From assembly GCA_963775335.1 (NCBI GenBank), contig CAVZIJ010000003.1:2593407-2657406 (forward strand): a stretch of 64,000 nt of DNA. The letters run 5' to 3'. Both the position numbers and the translations under genes were made by a program. Position 1 is the stretch's first letter. The number at the start of each line of letters is the position of its first letter. The notes under the pieces are model-generated. The model had not been told where the DNA came from. It worked only from the letters and a program-made list of their open reading frames with translations, and made no database searches. This stretch comes from CAVQCX01 sp963775335 (GTDB lineage: Bacteria > Pseudomonadota > Gammaproteobacteria > Chromatiales > Chromatiaceae). Of the stretch, positions 1 through 9,147 are shown in pieces.

Positions 1-104
1 TCCGCCGCCTCGCCGGCCTGCAGCGGCTCGTCACCGCTGATCAGGTAGCAGGGGGCGAGTCCCCGACCGAGATGCTGCGCCAGCTGGTCGATGCGCAGCC
101 GCAT
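1..104 (-). CDS. holA: DNA polymerase III delta subunit, 5' end only
   Basis: This is the first 34 codons of the clamp-loader delta subunit, which opens the beta clamp during replication. The visible N-terminus reads MRLRIDQLAQHL followed by APCYLISGDEPL, which matches the start of HolA where the family's P-loop-like fold begins. The ATG overlaps the lptE stop codon as TGATG, so the two genes are translationally coupled. The leuS-lptE-holA order is the standard gammaproteobacterial one. The rest of the gene lies left of the window. Confidence 0.88.
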   Translation of the reverse strand, partial: MRLRIDQLAQHLGRGLAPCYLISGDEPLQAGEAA

Positions 105-619
105 CAGTGTAGCTGGGCCCTCAGCCGCTCCAGGATGGCGATCGCCAGGTCCTGGCGCATGTCCCGACGGGTGTCTTCCTCCTCGCGCTGCTTGCCGAGG
201 GCCTGGGCCTCTGGGCTGAGCAGCACGCGCTGGCTGGTGACCCGCTGCAGACCGACCAGCTGCTTGCCGCCCGCGTCCAGCAGCTCGAACTGGACGCTCT
301 CGTAGAGCTCGTACTCCAGACCCTTGCCGCGGCCGCTCACCGAGACCATGCGTCGGCCGACGTCGTCGCTCGCCAGGTGCAGCACGCTGGCAGCCTTCGT
401 CGCATCGGAGGAGACCCCGGTGCCCGCGCCCTGAAGGGCGCTCTCGATCGCCTTGGTCATGGGCGAGAAGGGCTTCACTCCGCGGACGTAGACGGGAGAG
501 ATGCGCTGGGGCAGCGCTACGGTCCCTCGCAGCTGCCAACCGCAACCGGCGAGGGCGGTTGTCAGAGCCAGCCAGAGAGGCAGGGAGGCACGGAGTAGGC
601 GTTCGGCGGGCTTCATCAT
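104..619 (-). CDS. lptE: LPS assembly lipoprotein LptE
   Basis: LptE is the outer-membrane lipoprotein that plugs the LptD barrel and helps place LPS on the cell surface. The product is about 171 residues. It has a short basic N-terminus, a hydrophobic stretch and a lipobox ending LAGC, followed directly by GWQLRG, the usual start of mature LptE. I chose ATG 619 because the longer reading needs a TTG start and moves the signal peptide inward; ATG 616 is also possible. The gene sits 54 bases after leuS and overlaps holA by one base, so leuS-lptE-holA is probably one transcript. The lptB, lptA and lptC genes lie elsewhere in this window. Confidence 0.9.
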   Translation of the reverse strand: MMKPAERLLRASLPLWLALTTALAGCGWQLRGTVALPQRISPVYVRGVKPFSPMTKAIESALQGAGTGVSSDATKAASVLHLASDDVGRRMVSVSGRGKGLEYELYESVQFELLDAGGKQLVGLQRVTSQRVLLSPEAQALGKQREEEDTRRDMRQDLAIAILERLRAQLH

Positions 620-673
620 GGGCTGTTCCAAAGTTGGGTCGGCGCGGTAGGGACCGATTCTCGCACGCGCCCC

Positions 674-3250
674 CTACCGGGCGACGATATTCACCAGTTT
701 GCCCGGCACGATGATGACCTTGGCGATCCGGGCCCCCTCGAGATGGCGTTGCACGTTGGGCTCGGCCAGCGCGGTGCGCTCGATGGCCGCCGTCTCGGCT
801 TGGGCCGGGACCTGGACCTTGCCCCGTACCTTGCCGTTGACCTGGACCACGTACTGGATGCGGTCCTGCGCCAGGGCCTCCGCGTCGGGTGCCGGCCAGT
901 CGGCCTCCAGAATGTCCGTGCCGTAGCCCAGCTCGCGCCACAGATGATGGGTCAAGTGCGGGGCGATGGGCGCGAGCAGACGCAGCAGGATGCCGAGCCC
1001 CTCGTGGAGCACCGCCCCGTCTCCCGGCCCCGTGCCCAGCCGGTTCAGGCTGTTGACCATGGTCATGCAGGCGGAGACGACCGTGTTGAACTGCTGGCGA
1101 TCGTAGTCGTAGATGGCCTTCTTCAGCGCCTCGTGGACCTCGCGCCGGACCTGCTTTTGGGCCTCGCCGAGGGCCGCCAGATCCCCGGGGCCCGCCGTAT
1201 TGGCCCCGGCCGCGAGGCTCCATAGCCGCTTCAGGAAGCGGTGGGCCCCCTCGACCCCCTCGTCGGACCACTCCAGGGACTGGTCGGGCGGGGCGGTGAA
1301 CATGGTGTAGAGGCGCACGGTGTCCGCCCCGTAGCGGTCGATCAGGGTCTGGGGATCGACGCCGTTGTTCTTGGACTTCGACATCTTCTCCACGCCGCCG
1401 ATGGCGACCGGTTGCCCGTCGGCGGCGAGCCGGGCCTGTACCGGCCGGCCCTTGTCGTCGCGCTCCACCTGGACCTCGGCGGGGTCGTACCAGTGCCGGT
1501 GGCCCCCCGCCGCCTCCCGGTAATAGGTATCGGCCACCACCATGCCCTGGGTGAGCAGGCGGGTGAAGGGCTCGTCGCACTTCACCAGCCCGGCGTCGCG
1601 CAGCAGCTTGTGGTAGAAGCGCGCGTAGAGCAGGTGCAGGACGGCGTGCTCGATGCCGCCGATGTAGTGGTCCACCGGCAGCCAGTAGTCGGCGCGCGCA
1701 TCGAGCATGGCCCCGCCGTTGTCCGGGCAGGCGTAGCGGGCGTAGTACCAGCTCGACTCCATGAAGGTGTCGAAGGTATCGGTCTCGCGCCGGGCCGGGG
1801 CGCCGCACTCGGGGCAGGCCACGGCCAAGAAGGCCTGGTCGTCCTTGATCGGGTTGATGGTGTGCTCGTCGTAGGCCGCTGCCTGGGGCAGCACCACCGG
1901 CAGATCCTCGTCGGGCACCGGCACCACCCCGCAGTGCTCGCAGTGGATCATCGGAATGGGCGCGCCCCAATAGCGCTGGCGCGACACGCCCCAGTCACGC
2001 AGCCGATACTGGACAGTCTTCTTGCCGCGCCCTCGGGCTTCCAGCCAGGCAGCGATGGCATCGAAGGCCTCCTCGGAGGTCAGCCCGTCGAAAGGCCCCG
2101 AGTCGAAGAGCATGCCCTTCTCGGTGAGCGCCGCCGCCTCGATGTCGATTGCCCGGCCGTCGGCCGGCCGGATCACCTGGCGGATCGGAATGCCGTATTC
2201 TTGCGCAAAGGCGTGATCGCGCTCATCGTGGGCGGGCACTGCCATCACCGCGCCGGTGCCATAGCCCATGAGCACGAAATTGGCGGCGTAGACCGGCACC
2301 CGGGCGCCGCTCACCGGATGGAGGGCGTGAATACCGAGCGCCATCCCCTTCTTCTCGGCGGTCTCCAGCTCGACCTCCGAGGTGCCGCCGTGACGGCACT
2401 CCTCGATGAATGCGGCGAGATTGGGGTCGGTGGTCGAGGCCTCCAAGGCCAGGGGGTGCTCGGCGGCCACCGCCACATAGGTCACGCCCATCAGCGTGTC
2501 CGGTCGAGTAGTGAACACGGTCAGCGCCCCATCTGCACCGTCGAGCGCGAAGTCGAGCTGGACCCCCTGGGAGCGGCCGATCCAGTTGGCTTGCATGGTG
2601 CGGACCCGCTCGGGCCAGCCTTCGAGGCGATCGAGCTCCTCGAGCAGCTCGTCGGCGTAGGCCGTGATACGCACGAACCACTGGGGGATCTCGCGCCGCT
2701 CCACCAGCGCCCCGGAGCGCCAGCCGCGCCCGTCGATCACCTGCTCGTTGGCGAGCACGGTCTGGTCCACCGGGTCCCAGTTCACCACCGAATGCTTTCG
2801 ATAGACGAGGCCCTTGCGGTACAGACGCGTGAACAGCCACTGCTCCCAGCGATAGTAGTCGGGATCGCAGGTCGCCAGCTCGCGACCCCAGTCGTAGCCG
2901 AAGCCCAGGCGCCTGAGCTGCCCCTTCATATACTCGATGTTGCCGTAGGTCCAGCGCGCCGGGGCCACCCGGTTTTTCAAGGCCGCGTTCTCCGCGGGCA
3001 GCCCGAAGGCGTCCCACCCCATGGGCTGGAGCACATTGCGTCCCAGCATGCGCTGGTAGCGCGCGATAACGTCCCCGATGGTGTAGTTGCGCACATGCCC
3101 CATGTGCAGACGCCCACTGGGGTAGGGAAACATCGACAGGCAGTAGAACTTCTCCCTCGTCGGGTCCTCTGTGACCCGGAAGCTGCTCTCGGTCTCCCAA
3201 TAGGCCTGGGCGGCGCGCTCGATGGCCGCGGGATCGTAATTGTCCTGCAT
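674..3250 (-). CDS. leuS: Leucyl-tRNA synthetase
   Basis: This class I aminoacyl-tRNA synthetase charges tRNA-Leu. The product is 858 residues, the usual bacterial length. It starts MQDNYDPAAIERAAQAYW. The HIGH-type motif appears as HMGH within PYPSGRLHMGHVRNYT near residues 43-58, the CP1 editing domain occupies the middle (including TTRPDTLMGVTYVAVA), and the KMSKS loop is read exactly (GVEKMSKSKNNGVDP). The C-terminal end VNGKVRGKVQVP is typical of the tRNA-binding tail. The ATG at 3250 needs no alternative. It is divergent from the zinc-ribbon gene at 3455, so promoters for both should lie in 3251-3454. Confidence 0.97.
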   Translation of the reverse strand: MQDNYDPAAIERAAQAYWETESSFRVTEDPTREKFYCLSMFPYPSGRLHMGHVRNYTIGDVIARYQRMLGRNVLQPMGWDAFGLPAENAALKNRVAPARWTYGNIEYMKGQLRRLGFGYDWGRELATCDPDYYRWEQWLFTRLYRKGLVYRKHSVVNWDPVDQTVLANEQVIDGRGWRSGALVERREIPQWFVRITAYADELLEELDRLEGWPERVRTMQANWIGRSQGVQLDFALDGADGALTVFTTRPDTLMGVTYVAVAAEHPLALEASTTDPNLAAFIEECRHGGTSEVELETAEKKGMALGIHALHPVSGARVPVYAANFVLMGYGTGAVMAVPAHDERDHAFAQEYGIPIRQVIRPADGRAIDIEAAALTEKGMLFDSGPFDGLTSEEAFDAIAAWLEARGRGKKTVQYRLRDWGVSRQRYWGAPIPMIHCEHCGVVPVPDEDLPVVLPQAAAYDEHTINPIKDDQAFLAVACPECGAPARRETDTFDTFMESSWYYARYACPDNGGAMLDARADYWLPVDHYIGGIEHAVLHLLYARFYHKLLRDAGLVKCDEPFTRLLTQGMVVADTYYREAAGGHRHWYDPAEVQVERDDKGRPVQARLAADGQPVAIGGVEKMSKSKNNGVDPQTLIDRYGADTVRLYTMFTAPPDQSLEWSDEGVEGAHRFLKRLWSLAAGANTAGPGDLAALGEAQKQVRREVHEALKKAIYDYDRQQFNTVVSACMTMVNSLNRLGTGPGDGAVLHEGLGILLRLLAPIAPHLTHHLWRELGYGTDILEADWPAPDAEALAQDRIQYVVQVNGKVRGKVQVPAQAETAAIERTALAEPNVQRHLEGARIAKVIIVPGKLVNIVAR

Positions 3251-3454
3251 GAAAGGGGCTTTCGGCTCTGGCTGGTGCGGGATCGCGAAAGAATACCGCA
3301 GCGGTTACGGTTCCGCGACTGGGCGCAAGCCCTCGCGACCGCACGGTTGGAGCCACGCGCCGCTTGGTCCAAACTGTAGTCACGAACAGGCGCAGCACCG
3401 GGACCCGCACCGGAGCCGCGCCCAAGCCTTCCCGCCGCCGTGAGGCCAAGATCC

Positions 3455-4042
3455 ATGAACGAGAACAACCACAAGGGCCCGACTCCCGACCTGATCGACC
3501 GCCTGGTGAGCGCGTACGACACCATGCTCGAACGGGTCGATGAGGCCATGCATCGGTTCGAGGACCGCGGGGTGCCCGCCCTGCGGCGCAGTATCGACCA
3601 GGCCCGGGAGCGGGCCGTCGAGCTGGGAGAGCTGAGCCGGGAGGAGGCCGAGCGGCTCGGCCAGTACATCCAGCGCGACATGGAAGATGCCGCCAATTTT
3701 CTCGCCGACACCGGGGAGGAGATACGGGGCTGGCTCGGCTTTGATCTGCGCCTGGTGGAGAGCAAGCTGCTCGATCTGGTCTCCAACGTCGCCGATCAGA
3801 CCAGCCTGCAGCTGCGCGAGCTCAGGGAGCAGGCGCGCCGCGCCGACCTCTATCGCACCGGCGAGGTCACGGGTCCGGGCACGCTGGTATGCACGGGCTG
3901 CGGCAAGGAGATGCACTTCCACAAGACCGGACACATCCCACCCTGCCCGGCCTGCAAGACGACGGAGTTTCGCAGAGCGGGAGAAGAGAACGAAGAAGAA
4001 ATGGGAGAGAGCGGCGAGGAGACCGTAGACAGTAGACAGTAG
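3455..4042 (+). CDS. Zinc-ribbon protein of the YbeL/DUF1451 type
   Basis: The product is about 195 residues and its function is unknown. The first 150 residues are charged and predicted helical, rich in Glu, Arg and Leu. They are followed by a CxxC...CxxC zinc ribbon (LVCTGCGKEM and HIPPCPACKTTEF) and an acidic tail. This layout and the position divergent from leuS match E. coli ybeL. I start at ATG 3455, nine bases after a GAGG; a GTG at 3440 would add five residues. The extreme C-terminus (ENEEEMGESGEE) is low complexity and may be poorly conserved. Confidence 0.8.
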   Translation: MNENNHKGPTPDLIDRLVSAYDTMLERVDEAMHRFEDRGVPALRRSIDQARERAVELGELSREEAERLGQYIQRDMEDAANFLADTGEEIRGWLGFDLRLVESKLLDLVSNVADQTSLQLRELREQARRADLYRTGEVTGPGTLVCTGCGKEMHFHKTGHIPPCPACKTTEFRRAGEENEEEMGESGEETVDSRQ

Positions 4043-4272
4043 GCAGGGACGAAAGCCCCTCGCGGAACATCCGCCATCGGAGCCGCGCCCTCCGGGCGGG
4101 TGGTGAACGGTAGACCGGGAAACCCGGAACGGACGGATCGGGTGAGCCCGTACGTAGGTCAGGTTGCCGCGCAACGGCTGCCTGATGCTGACAGGGCGCA
4201 CAACTGGCACCGGCCCGGAGCACCCAGCCGACGCCCCGGACGAGCCAAATCGCAGTGATCTGGTCTCGTAGC

Positions 4273-5631
4273 TCAGCGCAGGAACAGGGTTGCGAGGCCC
4301 AGGAACGCCATGAACCCCACCACGTCGGTCACGGTGGTCAGCAGGACGCCCCCCGCCAGGGCGGGATCTATGCCCATGCGCTCCAGGGCCAGGGGAAGGA
4401 GGGCCCCGGAAAAGGCGGCAAATAGCAAGTTGATCGTAAGCGCCGCGGCGATCAGCACGGCAAGCCCCGCGCTGTCGAACCAGATGCCGGTCACCAGACC
4501 CACCACAGCCGCCCAGACCATGCTGTTGAGCAGTCCGACGGCGAGCTCCTTTGCCAGCAGTGACGGCACGTTCTTGCCGGAGAGTTGCCCGAGCGCGATG
4601 CCGCGGATGGCCAGCGTCAGGGTCTGGCTGCCGGCAATACCCCCCATGCTGGCGACGATCGGCATCAGCACGGCAAGCGCCACGACCCGCTCGATGGTCG
4701 CCTCGAACAGGCCGATGACCCAGGATGCGAGAAAGGCCGTCGCCAGGTTGACCCCCAGCCAGAGCGCGCGGCGCCGGGCACTGACCATGACCGGCGCGAA
4801 CATGTCCGCATCCTCGCTCAGGCCGGCGTGGCCCATGAAAGCGTGCTCGCCTTCTTCACGGATGACGTCCACCACGTCGTCGACAGTGATGCGCCCGAGC
4901 AGGCGGCCGGTCTCGTCCACCACCGGCGCCGACACCAGGTCATAGTGCTCGAAGCGGCTCGCCACCTCCTTCGCTGACGCCGTAGCGGCGATCGGCTCGA
5001 GGTCCAGACTCATCACCTCCGCCACGATCTCCTCCGGATCGTGGGTCAGCAGGACGGTGATCGATAGCACGCCCAGGTACTTGTTGTCCCGGGTCACGAC
5101 GAACAGGGCGTCGGTCGCGCCCGGTATACGGTCGCGCAGACGACGCAGGTAGCGCAGTACCACGTCGAGGGGCACCTCCGGGCGCACCGTGATCGTGTCC
5201 GTGTTCATCAGTCCCCCGGCGGTGTCTTCCCCGTAGGACAGGACGGCTTCAAGCCGGCCCCGGCGCTGATGATCCAGGGAATCGAGCACCTGGGCGGTGA
5301 TGGTCAGCGGCAGGTCCTGGACCAGGTCCGCCAGATCGTCCGTGTCCAGCCCCTCGATGGCAGCGAGCAGCTCCGGCAGATCCATCTTACGGATCAGATC
5401 GGTGCGGACCTCTTCATTGACGTGCAGCAGGACTTCCCCGTCCTTGTCCTCGCTCAACAGCCCCCAGACGATCTCGCGCTCGGCGTAGGGCAGGGATTCC
5501 ATGAGGTGGGCAATCTCCGCGGGCTGCAGGGCGTTGAGCAGCTTTGCGGCGTGCTTCAGGCCGCCACGATCCAGGACCTCTTGCAGGCGCGCCAGGCGAT
5601 TGTTCGGTGGGACTGAGGCTTCGGGAGGCAT
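4273..5631 (-). CDS. mgtE: Magnesium transporter MgtE
   Basis: MgtE is an inner-membrane Mg2+ channel gated by intracellular magnesium. The 452-residue product has the full architecture: an N-terminal superhelical domain (residues 1-135, with LNALQPAEIAHLMESLP), two CBS domains (about 135-260, with EEIVAEVMSLDLEPI and LLGRITVDDVVDVIREE), and a C-terminal membrane domain of five helices from about residue 285. The membrane part carries MGGIAGSQTLTLAIRG, which contains the pore-lining residues of the family. The start is ATG 5631. It lies downstream of ptsI on the same strand with about 100 bases between, so it may share that transcript. No M-box riboswitch was recognised upstream. Confidence 0.95.
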   Translation of the reverse strand: MPPEASVPPNNRLARLQEVLDRGGLKHAAKLLNALQPAEIAHLMESLPYAEREIVWGLLSEDKDGEVLLHVNEEVRTDLIRKMDLPELLAAIEGLDTDDLADLVQDLPLTITAQVLDSLDHQRRGRLEAVLSYGEDTAGGLMNTDTITVRPEVPLDVVLRYLRRLRDRIPGATDALFVVTRDNKYLGVLSITVLLTHDPEEIVAEVMSLDLEPIAATASAKEVASRFEHYDLVSAPVVDETGRLLGRITVDDVVDVIREEGEHAFMGHAGLSEDADMFAPVMVSARRRALWLGVNLATAFLASWVIGLFEATIERVVALAVLMPIVASMGGIAGSQTLTLAIRGIALGQLSGKNVPSLLAKELAVGLLNSMVWAAVVGLVTGIWFDSAGLAVLIAAALTINLLFAAFSGALLPLALERMGIDPALAGGVLLTTVTDVVGFMAFLGLATLFLR

Positions 5632-5729
5632 GGCGTCGCTGGGCTTCTCTCGGCGAAACGAAGGCGCACAGGCGCGGTAGGTGCCTGCACGAGTGTATCA
5701 GCCGCGGATTGCCAAGCCGAAACAGGGCC

Positions 5730-7481
5730 TCAGTGGGCCGCCGGGTCTCCCTGAAGCTCCGAGAGCAGCGCACCTATGTCCTCCTGGTCTATGCCCAGGA
5801 ACAGACGCTCCGCGGCGGCACGCAGCCGCTGGATGTCGCACGAGCGCACGACACGCTTGGCTTCGAGCAGAGCGCGGGGCTGGATGCTCAGCTGGCGCAG
5901 CCCCATGCCGAGCAGCAGCGGGATGTAACGGGGATCGCCCGCCATCTCCCCACACATCGATACGGGGATACCCGCCCGGGCGCCAGCATCGATCGTCTGG
6001 CGGATGAGCTTGAGCACCGCCGGATGAAGGGGATCGTAGAGGTAGCTGACCTCCTCATCCACCCGGTCGATTGCCAGCGTGTACTGGATCAGATCGTTCG
6101 TGCCGATGGAGAGGAAATCCAGATGGCGGGCGAAGGCCGGAGCGGCGAGCGCCGCCGCGGGGACTTCGATCATCCCCCCGATCGGCATGTCGGGGTTGAA
6201 TGCCACACCCTCCCGGCGAAGCTCTTCCTTGACGCCGTCGATCAAGGCCAGGACCTGGCGCAGCTCGTTGATGGACGAGAGCATAGGCAGCATCATGCGC
6301 ACGGGCCCCAGGGCGGCGACGCGCAGGATCGCCCTCACCTGTGGACGGAACAGCCCGGGCTCCTTGAGACAGAGGCGGATGGCGCGAAGGCCCAGTGCCG
6401 GATTGCAGGTCGACACCATGCCGGCGGTACAGCTGTCCACGCCCTTGTCGGCGCCCAGATCCAGGGTACGGATGTGGATCGGCAGGCCGGCAAGCGACTC
6501 GACCACGCGACGGTAGGTCTCGTAGTGCTCCTCCTCGTCGGGGACCATCGGCCGGTTCATGTAGAGAAATTCGGTGCGGTACAGTCCCACCGCATCGGCG
6601 CCGGCCTCGCGAGCGGTCTGGATATCCTCCGGCAGCTCAATGTTGGCCATCAAGGTCACGGATTCGCCGTCGCGGCTGACCGCCGGCTCCCTGGCCAAGG
6701 GCGCCAGATCGCGGACGTGACGGCGCTGACTCTGCAGGCGCCCCTCGTACTGGGCGGTGATCCGCCGGTCGGCGCCGGCGAGCACCACCCCCTGCTCGCC
6801 GTCGATGATCAGAGGCTCGTTGTGGAGCAGGCAACGGGTGGCGTGGCGCACGCCGACCACCGCGGGCAGCCCGAGACTGCGCGCCAGGATCGCGGTGTGC
6901 GACATCGGCCCGCCGTACTCGGTCACGAATCCGGCGATCCCGCCGTTGCGCAGCAGGATGGTGTCCGCCGGACTGAGATCATGGGCGAGCACGATGCGTC
7001 CGTGCAGCGAAGGCGACTCGTCGGTACCCATGTCGGGCGCTCCGACCAGGTGCTTGAGGATCTGTCCTACCACGTGATCGACGTCGTCTCGCCGCATGCG
7101 CAGATACGGGTCGTCCATCTCGTCGAAGACGCGAACCAGGCGATCTCGGCGCTGGCGCAAGGCCCATTCGGCGCTGTGGCGGTGCTCGCGGATCATCTCC
7201 ACCGGTGCCGTCACCAACGCGGAGTCCTCGAGCATCAGCAGGTGGGTGTCGATGAAAACCGCGATGTCGCTCGGCGTGTCGGGAGGGATGTGTGCCCGGA
7301 CCGCGCCGAGGTCCATCCGCGCCGCATCGACGGCGGCGTAGAAACGCGCCACCTCGGCCTCCACCGCCGCGGGCAAGATGGAGCGCGGCACCACCTCCAG
7401 GGGATCCCTCCCGGTGAGCAGAAAGGCGCGACCGATGGCGATCCCCGGTGCAACGCCGATCCCGTGGCAGGCGAGCGTCAT
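5730..7481 (-). CDS. ptsI: Phosphoenolpyruvate-protein phosphotransferase (Enzyme I)
   Basis: Enzyme I takes phosphate from phosphoenolpyruvate and passes it to HPr. The product is 583 residues. The N-terminal HPr-binding and phosphohistidine domain contains the active-site signature GGPMSHTAILARSLG, and the C-terminal PEP-binding barrel contains LYRTEFLYM and LSIGTNDLIQYTLAIDR. The ATG overlaps the HPr stop by four bases (ATGA). It ends a tight string rapZ-EIIA-HPr-EI. No membrane EIIB/EIIC gene is present here, so the chain more likely serves regulation than sugar uptake; that is inference from the visible window only. Confidence 0.95.
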   Translation of the reverse strand: MTLACHGIGVAPGIAIGRAFLLTGRDPLEVVPRSILPAAVEAEVARFYAAVDAARMDLGAVRAHIPPDTPSDIAVFIDTHLLMLEDSALVTAPVEMIREHRHSAEWALRQRRDRLVRVFDEMDDPYLRMRRDDVDHVVGQILKHLVGAPDMGTDESPSLHGRIVLAHDLSPADTILLRNGGIAGFVTEYGGPMSHTAILARSLGLPAVVGVRHATRCLLHNEPLIIDGEQGVVLAGADRRITAQYEGRLQSQRRHVRDLAPLAREPAVSRDGESVTLMANIELPEDIQTAREAGADAVGLYRTEFLYMNRPMVPDEEEHYETYRRVVESLAGLPIHIRTLDLGADKGVDSCTAGMVSTCNPALGLRAIRLCLKEPGLFRPQVRAILRVAALGPVRMMLPMLSSINELRQVLALIDGVKEELRREGVAFNPDMPIGGMIEVPAAALAAPAFARHLDFLSIGTNDLIQYTLAIDRVDEEVSYLYDPLHPAVLKLIRQTIDAGARAGIPVSMCGEMAGDPRYIPLLLGMGLRQLSIQPRALLEAKRVVRSCDIQRLRAAAERLFLGIDQEDIGALLSELQGDPAAH

Positions 7482-7747
7482 TCGGCCTCCCCGAAACGCT
7501 GTGCCACCAGATCCTCCAGCGCCTGCGCGGCGTCGCCCTCGTCCTCGCCGGCCGCCGTGAGAACGAGCTCCGAGCCCTTGCCAGCGGCCAGCATCATGAC
7601 GCCCATGATGCTCTTGCCGTTGACGCGCTGGCCGTTGCGCTCCAGATGGATCTCGCTGGCGTAGCCATTGGCGCAGGTCACGAACTTGGCCGCGGCCCGG
7701 GCGTGCAGGCCCAGCTTGTTCACGATCAGGATCGCTCTGGTGATCAT
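7478..7747 (-). CDS. ptsH: Phosphocarrier protein HPr
   Basis: This 89-residue phosphocarrier sits between Enzyme I and the EIIA proteins. It has the histidine site in LGLHARAAAKFV and the regulatory serine region in NGKSIMGVMMLAAGKG. The serine is where HPr kinase acts, and hprK is encoded upstream in the same block, so both modifications are plausible here. I start at ATG 7747 (MITRAILIVNKLG). That ATG overlaps the EIIA stop as ATGA; a longer reading would run into the EIIA gene. The stop likewise overlaps the ptsI start. Confidence 0.94.
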   Translation of the reverse strand: MITRAILIVNKLGLHARAAAKFVTCANGYASEIHLERNGQRVNGKSIMGVMMLAAGKGSELVLTAAGEDEGDAAQALEDLVAQRFGEAE

Positions 7748-8160
7748 CGGCCGACGAGGCCCTCCCGCTCCGGTCGGCGACAGCAAAGCACACCGCGATT
7801 ACCGCCGCTGACCGCCTTCTCCACCAGGGCCTGAAGGTCCAGGGTCGGGTAATTGAGCACCCGCACCAGCATCGGCAGATTCAGTCCTGCCACCACCGCT
7901 ACCCGTCCGGGACGGCGCAGGCGCGTAGCGATATTGCTGGGCGTTGAGCCGAACATGTCGGTGAGCACCAGTACCCCGTCGCCCTGATCCAGATCCTCCG
8001 CCATGCCCTGGGCCTGCTCCAGCATCACATCGGGATCGGCATCCGGCGTGACCGCCAGGGTCTCTGTATGCAGCGGACACACGCCGAGCATGCTGGTGGC
8101 GGTCTCCAGCAGGGACGACCCTATGCCGTTGTGGGTGATGATCAGGATGCCGATGCTCAC
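7744..8160 (-). CDS. PTS EIIA component, mannose/fructose type
   Basis: This is a 138-residue EIIA of the mannose family, standing alone without its EIIB, EIIC and EIID partners. The phosphorylated histidine is His10 in ILIITHNGIGSSLL, and the conserved VLTDMFGSTPSNIA follows near residue 65. The start is GTG 8160, which overlaps the rapZ stop by four bases; downstream it overlaps ptsH by four. Free-standing EIIA-Man proteins in proteobacteria with HprK are thought to be regulatory or to act as phosphate sinks. The partner here is not visible. Confidence 0.9.
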   Translation of the reverse strand: MSIGILIITHNGIGSSLLETATSMLGVCPLHTETLAVTPDADPDVMLEQAQGMAEDLDQGDGVLVLTDMFGSTPSNIATRLRRPGRVAVVAGLNLPMLVRVLNYPTLDLQALVEKAVSGGNRGVLCCRRPEREGLVGR

Positions 8161-9014
8161 GAAAGCTCCCGGTGCCGGGTGAGCACCGTGCGGCCCTGCC
8201 CGCGCAGGTACTCGGCGAGCCACTCGATCAGGTAGACCGAGCGGTGCTGGCCACCGGTGCAACCGATGGCCACCGTCAAATAGCTGCGGCCATCGGCCTC
8301 GAAGCAAGGGATCCAGCGGTCCAGGAACCCCGCCAGGAATTCCCGCATGTCCGTGACATCGCCGTGGCTCTCCAGGAACTCCGCCACCTCCGCGTCGCGA
8401 CCGGTCAAGGGACGCAGATCCGGGCGCCAGTGAGGATTGGGCAGGCAGCGGATGTCGAACACGAAATCGGCGTCCGACGGAATGCCATGCTTGTAACCGA
8501 AGGACTGCAGCAGCGTCGACACGCTGCCCGTTTCACGCCCCGATACCCGCTCGCGCACCAGATCACGCAGCTGGTGGACGTTGTAATGGGTGGTGTCGAT
8601 CTGCAGGTCGGCGAGGCCGCGCATGGAGCTGAGCAGCTCGCGCTCAGTCTGGATGGCCTCGGCGAGCGAGATCCTTCCGGCCGTGAGGGGGTGTCGCCGT
8701 CTCGTCTCGCTGAAACGCTTGATCAACGTCTCGTCTTCGGCGTCGAAGAACAGAACCTCACAATCGGTACCCCGCTCCCGCAGGCTGCTCACGACCTCGG
8801 GTACCCGCGAGAGGAGCTCGACCCGGCTGCGGGCATCTATGCCCACCGCCGTCCAAGTGTAATTGGGATCGCGCTCGCCCACCAAGTGCTCGGCCAGGGC
8901 CTCGAGCAGGGGGATCGGCAGATTATCGATGCAGAAGTAGCCCTGATCTTCGAGGGTGTTGAGAGCGATGCTCTTGCCCGAGCCGGAAAGACCCGTGACG
9001 ATGACCAGTCTCAT
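8157..9014 (-). CDS. rapZ: RNase adapter protein RapZ (nucleotide-binding, YvcJ family)
   Basis: RapZ is a GTP/ATP-binding protein; in enterics it guides RNase E to the small RNA GlmZ to control glucosamine-6-phosphate synthesis. The 285-residue product begins with a Walker A loop, VTGLSGSGKSIAL (residues 6-18), and has a Walker-B-like LFFDAEDETLIKRF. The C-terminal half carries DIRCLPNPHW and the TVAIGCTGGQHRSVYL loop that defines the C-terminal RNA/effector domain. Its position between hprK and the EIIA gene is the common rpoN-hpf-ptsN-rapZ arrangement. No GlmY/GlmZ RNA is visible, so its target here is unknown. Confidence 0.95.
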   Translation of the reverse strand: MRLVIVTGLSGSGKSIALNTLEDQGYFCIDNLPIPLLEALAEHLVGERDPNYTWTAVGIDARSRVELLSRVPEVVSSLRERGTDCEVLFFDAEDETLIKRFSETRRRHPLTAGRISLAEAIQTERELLSSMRGLADLQIDTTHYNVHQLRDLVRERVSGRETGSVSTLLQSFGYKHGIPSDADFVFDIRCLPNPHWRPDLRPLTGRDAEVAEFLESHGDVTDMREFLAGFLDRWIPCFEADGRSYLTVAIGCTGGQHRSVYLIEWLAEYLRGQGRTVLTRHRELS

Positions 9015-9147
9015 GGAACGGAGCAGCCCCAGGGCGAGGGTTGTGTGACAGAGACCCCATTATAGAGCCTATCTGATAATCGCCGCGGTCGCGGCCGAGG
9101 AGGACCAGGAGCCCGGCGCCGCGCAGGCACGGCCTTAACAGGAGGAA

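Noticed and set aside
1241..3379. 712-codon open frame on the plus strand
   Set aside because: It is antisense to leuS, which has all synthetase motifs; long shadow frames are common at this GC.
5632..5729. Possible M-box riboswitch before mgtE
   Set aside because: Under 100 bases with no recognisable conserved core; ptsI ends there.
5544..7664. 706-codon open frame on the plus strand
   Set aside because: Antisense to ptsI and HPr, both with catalytic residues intact.
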